Shown here piece after piece: positions 1-11,330 of a stretch of 64,000 nucleotides of DNA. A program made the position numbers and the translations under genes. A model generated the notes under the pieces. It saw nothing but the letters and a program-made list of their open reading frames with translations, did not search any database and had not been told where the DNA came from. Every line of letters starts with the position of its first letter. Position 1 is the first letter of the stretch. Where the stretch lies: positions 6,106,522-6,170,521 of the forward strand of contig OY741266.1 of the NCBI GenBank assembly GCA_963514095.1. Direction: 5' to 3'. This stretch comes from Eutrigla gurnardus. Lineage: Eukaryota; Chordata; Actinopteri; Perciformes; Triglidae.

Positions 1-658
1 TTTAAAAAAATATATTTTTTATTTAAATGTGTGCAGTGTATGTGAGTGTGTGCTTGTGTGTGCAACATCATTTATTAATGTTGTTGCATCCTTGAACCAA
101 ATTTTCTTCACAGAAGCAGACATCATGCTGGGTATCGTACTGACACACTCCCATGTCCTTGGCAATGGTGGTTCAATACTTCTCTCCGCTTCCTTCCTAT
201 TCACACTCTTCTTTCAACCTTGGACATTTTCTTTGTCATGAACTGTTTGACCCACCACTGAATGAAGTCCACTTTTTATTATTTATTTGGGAGTGGTGGA
301 AATGGCACGACGTTTTGAAATAATCCATTGACTCATGTTTCCGTGGGTTATTGTAGTATACTGTAGAGTAATTATTGTGTTATGCTGAACCATGATCTGA
401 GTTAGAACAATCAATAAATATTAGCCATATTGACAGTTGGATGTAAATGACATACATCTCAGCTATGCGATATGATTCAATGTTATGGGAGCTCTTAATT
501 CTATAATTCATGTTTATCAGGAGATATTACTGTAAGGAAAATAAAATATAGATACAAATATAGATAAGGCCTGGAGATGCATATGTTGCAATACTAGGGG
601 TTGGAATCCAATCTCTACAATGCAATATAGTCACAATCAAATCTTGCTGTTATACATG
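1..658. other. No gene seen
   Basis: AT-rich DNA with no recognisable coding sequence, splice structure or repeat family. The open frames near the left edge have no family resemblance. The stretch ends at the TTAA target of the next element. Confidence 0.6.
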
Positions 659-662
659 TTAA

Positions 663-2091
663 AGGGATAGTTCGGAATTTTGGACATAAGACCTATTTTC
701 CAACTCAGCCGGTGTGTTCAAGACGTCTGGAGATGTTTTCAAGACATTTCATTCAGTTCTTCTAGTTGCCGAGTTCGCTTGTGCTATGGCTAGCGCAAGT
801 CAATGGTTCTAGTTAGCATGGCATTAAAAATAGTCTTGCCCAATCCACAGTGCACCCGAGGCAAATCAATTAAAACACTAGACTGTCGATGTACATATCT
901 GTGTTGATAGAATAATATTTGAAACCAAACTAACCTTGCATCGCATGAATCATCCATTTTTTGAGGGACTAGTTTCTCAGCAGCAGTGGAATTTTACTTT
1001 GCTCTGTCGGACTCAAAACTCTAAGACGCGCTGCTCGGAATCCAGCCGGTAAATACCCACCTGAACACCGCCGATTTGTTGGCCCTTTATCCCCCAAGGC
1101 TGTCTGAAAAGCCCTCTGAGCTCACTCAAACACCGGGCAGCACACGGCCCCGCGAACCCACAATTACGCACCGCAAACCCGAACCTCTGCTCCGTCCGGA
1201 GAACCGTAAACCCTCGGAGGCGTTGCGGGGAATCCCTCCGGTAAATACACACCTGAACACCGCCAAATTGTCGGCCCCTATGCCCCCAAGGCTGTCTGAA
1301 AAGCGCTTGGACCTCACACAAACACCGGGCAGCACACGGCCACGCGAAACCACACATGCGGACTCTCCGTCGGACTCAAAACTCTAAGACGTGCCGCCCG
1401 AAATACTGCCCGTAAATAGGCAATCGAACAGGGCCGAATTGTCGGGCCTCATGCCCTCAGACCTGGGTGAAAAGCGCTTGGACCTCACGCAAACACCGGG
1501 CAGCCCACGGCCCAGCCAACCCACAATTACGCACCGCAAACCCGAACCTCTGTAAACCCTCGGACGCGTTGCGGGGGATTCCCTCCTGGAACCACCAGTC
1601 TCCCTTTGTTTCACTATATTCTCCAAAAGTGGCCATTTCTGTGAGATTGAAGAAACTAGCACTGCAGGCTACTCTGGGTCTGTAGCAATGACAGCAGGTA
1701 AACAAACTATTATAGAACCGGTAACTTATAAGTGCTAGGTGATATCAGTCCGCCGCTGACATAGCCTACTAGGAAGTATGACACGCTGCTGCTGCTGAGA
1801 CATAAATCCTTAAAAATGCAAGGTTGGTTTTATTTCAAACATTCTATCAACACAGATATGTACATCGATAGTCTGCCGTCACAATTGATTTGCCTCAGGT
1901 GCACTGTGAAGTCGGTATGAGTGTTTTTAATGCCATGCTAACTAGAACCATTGACTTGCGCTAGCCATAGCACAAGCGAACTCAGCAACTAGAAGAACTG
2001 AATGAAATGTCTTGAAAACGTCTCCAGATGTCTCGAACACACCGGCTGAGTTGGAAAATAGGTCTTATGTCCAAAATTCCGAACTATCCCT
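663..2091. mobile_element. Fold-back DNA transposon, non-autonomous, TTAA target
   Basis: Two arms of about 275 bp (about 663-939 and 1816-2091) are near-perfect reverse complements and start with AGGGATAGTTCGGAATTTTG. TTAA stands directly outside both ends (659-662 and 2092-2095), so the target duplication is TTAA. Elements with TTAA targets belong to piggyBac- or Kolobok-type families; the terminal bases do not decide which, and no transposase frame lies inside. The centre holds a GC-rich tandem repeat. A core motif at about 962-1000 (GAGGGACTAGTTTCTCAGCA onward) recurs in the second fold-back element at 50689, so the two are relatives. Confidence 0.85.
1046..1590. repeat. Three GC-rich tandem units inside the fold-back element
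   Basis: Units begin near 1046, 1238 and 1409, each with a (C)CGGTAAATA-like start, then a block containing CACCGGGCAGC, and in units 1 and 3 the string ACCCACAATTACGCACCGCA. Spacings are about 192 and 171 bp, and the units differ by small deletions. A motif GACTCAAAACTCTAAGACG precedes units 1 and 3. The block is much richer in GC and CpG than its surroundings. Open frames of 75-114 codons on both strands here follow from the repeat and are not credible genes. Confidence 0.75.
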
Positions 2092-2095
2092 TTAA

Positions 2096-2640
2096 CATTT
2101 TGCGGAATGTTGAGTATCGTGATAACATACGTTTTTTCAAAGAACGTTACCTTTTTTCAATTGTAAATTAGGCACTTTCTTCACCTTTCATCATCTGTTT
2201 TATCTAATATGATAAAGATTTCACTCGCTTTATCTCACATTGATAGTTTATATTACATGAAAATGTGTTTGTCGATCAAGCAGATTGTTTGTTTTGACCA
2301 ACTTCCTGCCAATCCCACTTTACCCATGAGCAACTAAAAAAAAGCTAAAAAAGCAATTGTTACCAAAGGTTTTAACTTGTATTTGCAATATTAGTCATTA
2401 CAATACTACCATTAAAAATACTGCAGTGGTATGCTGTTTGGTTTTTCCCCCACCCCTATGCAATACCTTGAACTAGGTACAATGTAAAGGCAGTAAGCAC
2501 CATTTTACAAAAAGACATGCTGAGATCATAATCAGATGCATCAACTGGTAAAAACTGCACTCATACAGTCACATTTATATTTTATTTACTGCTCACCGTG
2601 GGAGGTATTTGGTGGTAGCTGATGGCTTAGTTGGGTGTTC
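2096..2640. other. No gene seen
   Basis: AT-rich flank of the fold-back element. No coding or repeat signal recognised. Confidence 0.5.
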
Positions 2641-3275
2641 TATTGGATGGTGAGTTTCAAGATGTGGGTTTAAAAGTATAGGTTGATATAAGACGTAGAA
2701 GTAGTCATGGTGATGTCAAGCATTTGTTTGTGGACTACTTGATGCCTCAAGTCCGGCATTTTTGCTGTAGTCATGTTGGATTTTGGCCATGGCCATCTTG
2801 GAAACCAGTGAGGGAAGTGACCATATTTGGACTGCAGATGAGCAACAGGTGATCCGCAGACACAAGCAGCAGTGGAAACCTTACTGGATCAATCTGGATT
2901 CTGGTGTGAAAATGATTACACCGTTATTTTCATAATTTAAGGTCAAGTTTACAGCAAGTTTTAAGTATCTTAGCTTACTGCATTGGTAGCAACAGAAGCG
3001 ACACTGTAGAGTGACCTGTCAAAGACCAGGTAGGTCCACCCTAAAGCATCACCTGCTTTCTGGTCTGTTTTACTCCAAATGGACCATAATAAATGAACAT
3101 CATGCTGGAATGAAGAAGACTTGAAACTTAAGATTGAGACCATAAACTCATGTTTTCAATGTTTACTGAGATAATGATCAAGGGAGAAGTAGGGACATTT
3201 TCTCATAGTTTCCAAAGGATCAGACTTTCTTTTGCAACCAGAGAAGTCAATGATAACCAGTTGAGCGAATGCAAG
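2640..3275. repeat. Dispersed fish repeat, family not named
   Basis: Several phrases, such as GAAGAAGACTTGAAACTTA followed by GATTGAGACCATAAACTCAT, then GAGAAGTAGGGACATTTTCTC and TTTTGCAACCAGAGAAGTC, match from memory a repeat that is very common in percomorph genomes. It ends where the Gypsy remnant begins, so it may mark the truncation point of that element. No open frame is present. The class is not established; a search of a fish repeat library would settle it. Confidence 0.45.
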
Positions 3276-3830
3276 TCAAGTCTTGGCTGGGTCTAGTCGT
3301 CGCGCCCGGGCGTAGACAGGTGGGCCAGTGGTGGCGATGTGGTGCTCGACTCCATGCTTGGCCGTAGATGATGAAAAGGTGGGCTCTGTGAGCGCTGGAA
3401 ACTCTGCGAGCAGGCGATGAAACTCGTCAGCCTGTGAGAGCACGCTAGACAGTCTGATGGAGTCCACACCACTGAGAGCGCAGGTGTATGAAGAAAACGT
3501 GGTGGCGTCAATCAAGCGACGGTTTTTGACATCCACCAGCAGCCCATAAGCGCATAGAAAGTCCGCACCCAGGAGGGGGACAGCCACTTTGGCTGTGATA
3601 AAGTCCCAGCTAAACCGCTGACCGCCAAAACACAGTTCAACGTGTCTAGTGCTATAAGTGCGTATGGGGCTGCCATTAGCAGCCTCCAGGGGGGGCCAAA
3701 TCCGCCTGCCAGGATGTCCAGTGTCAATGCAGGCAGAATGCTCCGCTGCCAGTGTCACACAGGAAACGGCGCCCAGAGATGGTGTCCTGGATGAACAGCA
3801 GCCCGACAGTGCGGCCGACACTCAAGGCCA
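3276..3830 (-). pseudogene. Ty3/Gypsy protease and first residues of RT, broken
   Basis: Reading leftwards, the protease active-site triplet D-T-G is encoded at 3756-3748, but in a different frame from the following protease body (frame of 3821-3276). The body contains PLLGADFLCAYGLLVDV (about 3590-3540), the usual end of protease in this fish Gypsy clade. It then runs into VYARARRLDPAK, the linker just before reverse transcriptase, and the element stops at about 3276. RT, RNase H and integrase are missing. Stops separate it from gag (TAG at 3833-3831 and a TGA soon after), and at least two frameshifts are needed to explain the protease. It is dead in this copy. Confidence 0.85.
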
Positions 3831-4601
3831 CTACTGAGCGCCGGCCCTGGCGTTTCCCGTCCCCCTGAAGCTGCAAGGTGATCGGCATTGCTTGGCCCTG
3901 GAGCCGAATTTAGCGTGGTAAAAACACAGGCTTGTGTCAGAACGTTGCAGGTGTGAAGCTGTAGCCACTGCAGTGAGCGCTGAGTCACCAGGGAGGGGGG
4001 CGGCGGTGTGATAGGCTTGGGTCGAGTTGGTTGCAATGGCATAAGCAGGGTGGAGCGCAGCAGCAGTCATGCCAGGGTGTTGAACAGCCAGAAAAAATCG
4101 GTCAGCCTCCTCTGCCAGCGCGTGGCAGTCAGTGATGGCAGTGTTGGCCAAAGCAGCTCGTACCTGAGAAGGGAGTTGACGCAAGAAGAGCTGGATGAAG
4201 AGGAAATCAGGCTTGTGCTCCCCAAGCAGATCCAACATCCTGTCCATAAGTTCAGACGGTTTGCTGTCACCCAAGCCTTGCAGAGAAAATAGCCGGCTAG
4301 CCCTCTCAGCATCAGAAAGTTCAAAAGTCTTCAACAGGTGAGCCTTGAGTGCTGTATATGTATTCTCTGCAGGGGGATGTTTCAGGAGACTAACCACTCT
4401 CGTCGCTGTTGAACTGCCGAGGGCCGATACTATATAGTAGTATTTGGTGGTGTCCGCGGTAATTTCACGCAGCGCGAACTGCGCCTCAGTCTGCGCAAAC
4501 CAAGCAGAAGCCGACGACTCCCAGAACTCTGGGAGTTTCAAAGAAACAGCATTTGTCACCATAGTTGTTCGGTGTGTCTCTGGAATGCGTCCAGCAGACA
4601 A
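3831..4601 (-). pseudogene. Ty3/Gypsy Gag-like protein, open for 256 codons
   Basis: Encodes a capsid-type polyprotein of an LTR retrotransposon. The start is likely the internal Met of MVTNAVSLKLPEFW (codon 14) rather than the first codon of the frame, since LKLPEFW is the usual N-terminus. The body contains WFAQTEAQFAL, the VVSLL...P segment, FELSDAERASRL and LRQLPSQVRAAL, all typical of Gypsy Gag. Near the C-terminus a degenerate knuckle reads CFYHAKFG...QCRSPC. It ends at a TAG at 3833-3831 and is followed by the broken protease. A primer-binding site and LTR lie directly upstream. The frame is intact although the rest of the element is not. Confidence 0.85.
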
Positions 4602-4602
4602 A

Positions 4603-4616
4603 CGTCGGGGTCACCA
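4603..4616 (-). promoter_or_regulatory. Candidate primer-binding site of the Gypsy element
   Basis: On the minus strand the sequence TGGTGACCCCGACG begins with TGG, as tRNA primer-binding sites do, and lies directly after the LTR end and just upstream of gag. This is the place and form expected for Ty3/Gypsy. The primer tRNA is not assigned. Confidence 0.7.
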
Positions 4617-4617
4617 G

Positions 4618-4798
4618 TGTGGAAATTGTGATTTAAGAAAAGAAGAAGCAATTTCTCACGTCGACAACGCCACAGCGTTTCATTTATTTTGTCACTCAAA
4701 ACCGTTACAAAACAAACATGGCGCTGCACGCGATATCAACAAACCAGCTAGGCATCTTTAAAGAGACAGCGTCCCTAATACTGGGACGAGCTAACACA
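4618..4798 (-). repeat. Putative 5' LTR of the Gypsy element, about 180 bp
   Basis: On the minus strand it runs from TGTGTTAGCTCGTCCC (or TGTTAGCTC, two bases shorter) to AATTTCCACA, that is TG...CA, and is followed by the primer-binding site. A polyadenylation-type AATAAA (plus strand TTTATT at 4683-4688) lies within. No second LTR is present because the element is truncated at about 3276, so the outer end is inferred from the TG rule only. Confidence 0.65.
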
Positions 4799-5751
4799 TT
4801 AACATGTCGTGCAGAACGCACGTCAGATCATAGTAAAACAACAGCGTAGCTGAGCAAGGGAAATACATGTCAACATACATTATGGTGAATTATGTCAATA
4901 TGTCCACTACAATATATAGTAAATGGTAACTCAGGCTGCACCCTATGTGGCCAAACTAAAAGTAGGTCGAAAAAATGATGATTGTACAGCAAGAAACAAA
5001 AAGGACGTCAAAAAATCTACTACTTCTCTACTGCAAAAGTAGCCTGAGCTCTTAATGGTGGTTGAACCAAATTCTAGACGCTGTGAGTGCAAAACAAGGG
5101 ATCACCTCTAGTTTTCAATCTCTTTTGAATGTCAAAAATATGTTTTAACAATCCTAGAATCTGTCGTCATCAAAGCCCAGTAGCACTCGTATCATGTATA
5201 AACCAAAAACCAAGAATGGAAATGAAATCACTCCAACTGTGAACCACCACCATTAAAACATACTCCATAGTGTATGTGGGAACAATTGACATTTTGCCTG
5301 TAACCAGTCAGCAAGCATGACAGGGTGAAAACATAGTAGTGAGCCTTAGCATACTTTTGGTAAGTTTAAATGTTTTACAAGATTAGATTTTTTGCATTTA
5401 GATTGAATAACACATTTGAATTTGAAGCCATCTAAAAATGTATTAAGCTTAAGTGCAAGTCAGAGCTAAAAAATGGAATCATATAAAATTGATTTAGACT
5501 TTTAATTAATGATAGTAAGAAGAAATAGTGGAGGAATAGTGAGGACAGAGGTAAGTAAGAAACATAATAGCAGAATCACTCAACTAATAACGCTGCAAAA
5601 CGCAAAATAGATGTTGTGGATAAAAAATCCAATAACACAGATATTAAGTGGATATAAAATATAATTACTAAAAAATGTGAATGGCAACAGTTTGTGAAAA
5701 CAGGATTGACAGCTCTGTCTTTATGGGGGAATGCGGTTTTCAGTCTGTGGA
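4799..5751. other. No gene seen
   Basis: AT-rich DNA with no family recognised. Confidence 0.5.
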
Positions 5752-6003
5752 TGGATGATGGAGGGAGGAATGGTTGGATGGATGGATGAATGGATGGGTG
5801 GGTGGGTGTATGGATGGATGGATGGATGGATGGATGGATGGATGGATGGAGGAAGGGTTGGGGGGATGGATAGATGGATGGATGGATGGATGGAGGAAGG
5901 GTTGGGGGGATGGTTGGATGGAGGAAGGGAGGGAGGGATGATTGTATGGATGCATGGTTAGATGGAGGGACGGATGGATGGATGGATGGATGGTTGGATG
6001 GAG
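5752..6003. repeat. (GGAT)n minisatellite, left part
   Basis: Imperfect tandem TGGA/GGAT units with GGAAGGGTTGGGG and TTGGATGGAGGAAGG variants. Low-complexity open frames across it on both strands (poly Gly-Trp-Met-Asp and His-Pro-Ser) are by-products of the repeat. Confidence 0.9.
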
Positions 6004-6011
6004 GAAGGGAT

Positions 6012-6911
6012 CAGTGGCATCAATTCAGCCAAAGCTAAGGTATGGCAAGGTTACTAGTCACATGACTTAACTACAGTATCAATCAATATACATGCCCAGC
6101 AAATAATCATAACAAAAGTGACAACTCTTCTATGTAGCTTATCTGTGTGGTTAGGAAAATTTGAACTTTTTCAAATGCAGTCCCACTCACATTCCGCTTA
6201 CATAACTATGGACACAAACACTTTACTACGCACGTTAATCAATCAATTCAGTCAAATGCGCCGTTACGCATCCAGCGGCAGGGTTAGAGAGCAGTAATAG
6301 CCTTTCTGACAAACACAATTTCACTCATTCTGTTCACTTCATTCACTATGTAATTGCAACAATTCACGTGAACATACCAGGTCAACTTAAAACTGTTAAA
6401 GTCCAAATGCAAAGAGGAGAGGGAGGGAGGGAGGGAGGGAGAAGAGGGTGCTGAGTGGCTAACAAGCCTGAATCCCGCCTTCACTATCTGGTCCTCCTCC
6501 CTCCGCTGCTGGGGCAACATTGGACCCATCACCTTTTTTTTTGTTGATAAAAAAGATTCTAAAGTTATCTGCTTCCTTTTCATTTTAGTTAATTAACTTA
6601 GCAAAACAAAAACGCGATAACAATAATGACCCAGCTCTGAGCTCCGTTGTCTCGTCAGGGGGGGCTGGGAGATACCACATTTCAAGATATGGAGGGGGGA
6701 TACAAGTGTTGGGAAAGATAATATCTAGAGAAATCGATTGTGTTGTTCTGATTTTCACTTGTAGTTAATTTATATGTATTAAATAATATATTAATCAATA
6801 CAAATTGACACAGAGTAATTCCATAAATGTAAAAAAACGAATATTTACATTTTCCCCTGGAGCCAAGGTGTGGCAGCTGCCATACCTTGCCATACCCAAT
6901 TGACGCCCCTG
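6012..6911 (-). mobile_element. hAT DNA transposon, internally deleted, in GGAT array
   Basis: The left end reads CAGTGGCATCAATT and the reverse complement of the right end CAGGGGCGTCAATT; a GGTATGGCAAGG motif lies near both ends. The 8-bp direct repeat GAAGGGAT stands at 6004-6011 and 6912-6919, exactly the hAT target-duplication length, and the minisatellite resumes after it. At 900 bp it is too short for a full transposase (usually about 600 residues). A start-like transposase fragment lies on the minus strand. A short (GGGA)n tract sits at about 6418-6443. Confidence 0.9.
6284..6583 (-). pseudogene. N-terminal remnant of hAT transposase, likely
   Basis: The frame starts MKRKQITLESFLSTKKK, a short basic start followed by a xTLxSFL motif. 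This is typical of hAT transposases of the ZMYM/TTF-finger group. After about 35 residues the resemblance stops and the rest (Ser/Pro-rich, then hydrophobic) is probably read through the deletion scar. The start lies about 330 bp inside the right terminus, a normal position. No zinc finger, DDE core or dimerisation region is present, so it cannot be an active transposase. Confidence 0.55.
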
Positions 6912-6975
6912 GAAGGGATGGATGGTTGGATGGGCAGACGGATGTATGAATTGAAACGGATGGTTGGATGGTTTA
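6912..6975. repeat. (GGAT)n minisatellite, right part
   Basis: Continuation of the GGAT array after the hAT element, beginning with the second copy of the target duplication. Degenerate units follow to about 6975. Confidence 0.85.
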
Positions 6976-9579
6976 GATTTCTTTAAATCCTGAATATTAT
7001 ACCTTTTAAAACTTTGTTATTCAAAGTTATACAGGTATTCACAAAATTAACATTCTTGTCCAGCAATACAGTGACAGCCAGAGGTTAATCCCCATTAATC
7101 AAGCAAAGAAGCCCCACTATTAAGTATTTGAACATTTCTGACTTTGGTGTCTCCTAGTGGTGGCATCATAAAAAACACTTTGAGAGACAGCAATGCTCAA
7201 CACTTCCTCTATTCCCCGCATAGATCTGACCCCAGGTCTGTTACAATGAATTGACCTAAAGCAATTTCTCTTGTGTTTTCTTGTATGCCAATGTCTATTA
7301 TGTATTATAAACATACTAGAATGTGTTACAATCTACTAAAAGCAAAGTAAAATAAATATTCAGAATACTTAAGAAGTAAGAATTATAACAAATTATAAAG
7401 CATTTTGTAACAACTTAAGATCATAAGTATCCGATACTTAACCTTACAAGTAATTTTCCCTTTTTTTACAAACTAAAATCTGAAAATATCAAAATCTACA
7501 CAAATTTTATTTCAGATGTTCCTCTTAAAAATCTATTTGAAGTGACTGAGACCAGAACATCCTCATTATTTCTAGAAAGAATTTGGTTTTCTTAGTCAGA
7601 TAAATACATACAGAATTTGTACTTTCTTTAAAGATGGAGTTTATCTCACTATGCTCTGTTGATTTTCACTTTCTCCTTAGAATTTTAAATCCGAGTGCTC
7701 AATGCATCAATATGAGCTCATGTAATTTGGCCTCCCTGGACCACATAGTCCCCCCATGTGGCTTTGAAACATATCAAAACTGCTGATTGCCAGAACTCTT
7801 CCATTCCTCACAAAGGCTGCTAATGTCACCCAACCTCTTATAATCCACCATTGTAGTAGTGCTTGTGATTCGGTTTCTTCAAAGTCCCTTTTTCCATTGG
7901 GGATTCATTTTGTCTACCCATTGTTAGTTTAAGAAAAATCCTTTCAAAATTAGTCCAGGGCACTGAGGGAATAATAAAAAATATATTTCTCTTCATAGTG
8001 GCCTGGATTTGAATAGTACTATTGTTCATTTTCATTCATGCTTCCCTTTCCAACAAAATGTTGCTCTTTCACTTAAGTCCCTCCAGCCATAAGAACCAGT
8101 GAGGGAGTTATTAAGGAGCAGTGTAACTTTCCTAAGTGGTCGGATTGTGGATCGGAGTGTTTGATGGGTAAATTGGGAGCTGTGGGGGCCGGAGACTCCA
8201 CAGCCTTGAATCTCAGTGCCATGCCAACGCCGAACAATCTGTAATTGGCACCAAATAGAGACACCCAACTGTCACCCATAAGGAGAGTCAGAGAAGGAGT
8301 CTGAACTGCTAGATGGCAAAAGCAGTAAGAGATCTGTGACGAATATGAACCAAATGCCTCTCCTCTCTGTTGTTTCCCTCATTCCTTCTTTCCTTCCCAT
8401 CTGTGTTTTTCTTTGTTCCAAACCTCTCATTCTATCATTTCACCTTGCAGTTCTGTTTCTCGCTCCACTTCTGTTGTTCCATCATTCGTCTTGGTTTTAT
8501 AATTCCACCACTCTGGACTAGGTCTGTCGGGGAAAACTACAAGCATTGGTGATTTTTTTGCTGTTGTTATAATTTGATCATTGAATCCTCATATCTGTAG
8601 GTCAGATATATAATTTGCTTTCCCTTGGTCTCATCTCATCTGCTGTTTGACATGTTTTATGGAACTGCGACAGGAAGCATAGTAGTAGTGGAAAAAAAAG
8701 TGATGCTCAATTTATAGACAGCTTCATTCGTTGATGGATTCAAGTTGTCAGTACTAGAAAAGTTGTGTTCTGCTTGTTAGAACATCTTCAAATGGTGATG
8801 ATGTTTTTGCATGTGTTCTACTGATGTTAACAATGAAGCTTGTTAGTATTGTAGCTATGCTGTTGCCACATTCGTAGCTACATAGCCTATATTTACACAG
8901 CCCTGTGATGTCAATGTCACTGTGTGTCCTCTGAAAATATTTGGTTTTCATATCAGTCCTGTAAATGCATCATTCATAGAGCATTTACTGTTTTAAAGGT
9001 AGAATTGTATTGTCATCTTATAATCAGTGAATTACATGAAAAGACCAACAACCACTTTCTTATTTTCTATATCTACATACTTGCACTCTCGACCCACTTG
9101 TCATACTGAACATGAATCATCAAATTTTTAAAAGGCTCATTCATTTCCTAAACCGTCTGGTCACTTTTTGGCAAAGTCAAACTAGAGAAAATAGTACTTT
9201 TGTTGGGGACTGTTTTCAGCTGCAGATTAGGCTTAATGAGGATTTACTGCAGCAAGATGGACTTGATATGAACTCAAATGGCTGGACTTCTTTCTTCTTC
9301 GTGACAATGTTCTACAGTGAGAGGACCTAATAGGTAGATTGGTGAGGGATAATGGTATCGGCAGCTCTCATACATTATTGTTTTTCGGACCACAGATATC
9401 CTACCCCTCTGAGTCCCAGTCCACTGAGGGTGGGGTGGATCTCCTTCTGGATCTACTTAACTTTCTGTGATAGTTAACCTCAATTCTTAAAACTTGAGAT
9501 GAGATCGGTCATGTGTTTCTAGTGCTTAACAAGTGGATTCAGTTGTGGGGGCAGAACAATTGAATTGGTGATTCACTTG
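6976..9579. other. No gene seen
   Basis: About 2.6 kb of AT-rich DNA. Short frames occur in all registers, none with a recognisable domain, and no element boundaries were found. Confidence 0.5.
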
Positions 9580-9619
9580 GTGGTGATGATGGTGATGCTG
9601 ATGACGATGATGATGGTGG

Positions 9620-9674
<55 letters not shown>

Positions 9675-9675
9675 A
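9580..9675. repeat. (GAT)n triplet microsatellite
   Basis: Interrupted GAT/GGT units, then a long pure GAT run. In one minus-strand frame it reads as poly-His, which is a by-product. Confidence 0.95.
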
Positions 9676-11262
9676 TGGACTGAGGGCCCGTGAGATGTTG
9701 ACGATGAGCTGCAGCTGTAATGTCACAAGTGGAGATGGTCGTCTCTGCAAACCCTGTTCTGCCTTGAGGGAATGTCAGTAAACAGATGTTTAGAAAGCGT
9801 TTCTCTCCATGTTTACAGATTCACATAACACACAACACGAGACGGTTTGTCAACTCCAGGGTTTATAGCAGTTTGTTTAGAAATCAGTAATGTGTAGAAG
9901 TGTAAAAGTAGCAGGTCATATAGGAAGCAAGTCAGTCACGCAGGCTTCTATTCACAGTACAGACGAACAGCTCCCATGTTCATATTCAACTTGCAAAGTC
10001 TTTAAGAACAGTGAACTGCATCATGTTGACGGATGTTTTAGTACTATACATTTTTTATCTCATAGCATAGATTAATGTAAACTGTTCTCATGGCATTATG
10101 ACATCAGAATAATTTGACCAGAAATACATTTATTGTACAGGATTTCATGCAAATAGACATGTTACAGTATCTACTCATTAGATCTCCTGCTGCAGTGAAA
10201 CCAAAACTAAACAACGATTAACAGTATTTAACATGGTGATAAAAAGTACATGTGTTTTACTGTAAATAAAACTTTATTTTGGTGTTTGTATGCTTCTAAT
10301 GCTTTAACGTTTTAACCAAGAGTTGAACTATATCATACTTAACATTCAGTGTATTGAGAGGCCACATTTCCTTCTAACAAACCATTTACAGGAAATGATG
10401 AATTCCAGGACCATACAAAGCCTGTGCTATTCAATGCACGCATTAAAATGAGTAAATACTGAACAAGATGAAAGGAATTCGACTTGTTATATGTGCAGGA
10501 AATCATGTTTTTTATGTCCTTGTAATTTTCACTTTTCAATGTATCTCAATACTAAAAGTGTGTTAAATGTATTTACGTTTGCTTTGAAAGTTTGTAGGCT
10601 GAAATATAACACAAGCTCAAAGTACATTTGATACATGCATAATTTTCAATGGAACTATCACTTTATCATGGTAAATACACTTGCTGTTACCGCCAGTAAC
10701 CACAGGCAGCACCAAATCAACCAGGACTGAAATTTACGGGTTTAAGTTAAAGTACAAATTGCTTTTAAAATGTGTACATTGATTCCCCATAAAAAAATGT
10801 ATATCTGATATAATGCATTACTCATGTTCAAAATAGAAACCAACATACACCTGGATCGGAAAAACCCGAAATTCCTGGAAAATCCATGCTTATCATGTAT
10901 TCTTTTTGTAATGTGTAATAATCATGTTACGTTACAACACAAAGCATTTAATTACATAAGAATTATCATTATCAAGTATAATAATTCATAAATGCTGTTC
11001 ACTCACTGACATTCTTTTTGCAAACATAGAGGATTACAATTTCCATAATTGTTATATAATATGATCTTTTAATAATATGCATTGTTATCATGTTTTAAAT
11101 GCAGCAAAATGTGATGATACGTAACACTAAGTGCTCATTGTTTCTACAAGTGAAGTAAACATTTATTTTCCAAGGTTTTGTGCCTTTTTCTTTAATCATA
11201 AATTATTTTTTTCACTTAAAAATCACAACATAATGCATATTAAAACTACAACTATGTGAATT
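9676..11262. other. No gene seen
   Basis: AT-rich, no recognised coding or mobile sequence. Confidence 0.5.
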
Positions 11263-11330
11263 ATGGGTGTCACAATTTTGATTCTAAATTGAAAATCTAT
11301 TGAAATGAGCATTCAATTTCAACCTTCAAA
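11263..11330. mobile_element. Possible hAT terminal fragment
   Basis: TATGGGTGTCACAATTTTGA followed by TCTAAATTGAAAATC resembles the GGGGTGTCACGATT-type termini of fish hAT elements. No partner end or target duplication was found. Confidence 0.3.

Noticed and set aside
1013..1387. Overlapping open frames of about 75-114 codons on both strands
   Set aside because: They follow from the GC-rich tandem units (few stop codons) and have no domain resemblance.
5731..5961. Gly/Trp/Met/Asp-rich frame
   Set aside because: Pure translation of the GGAT minisatellite.
9526..9750. Poly-histidine protein
   Set aside because: Translation of the (GAT)n microsatellite.
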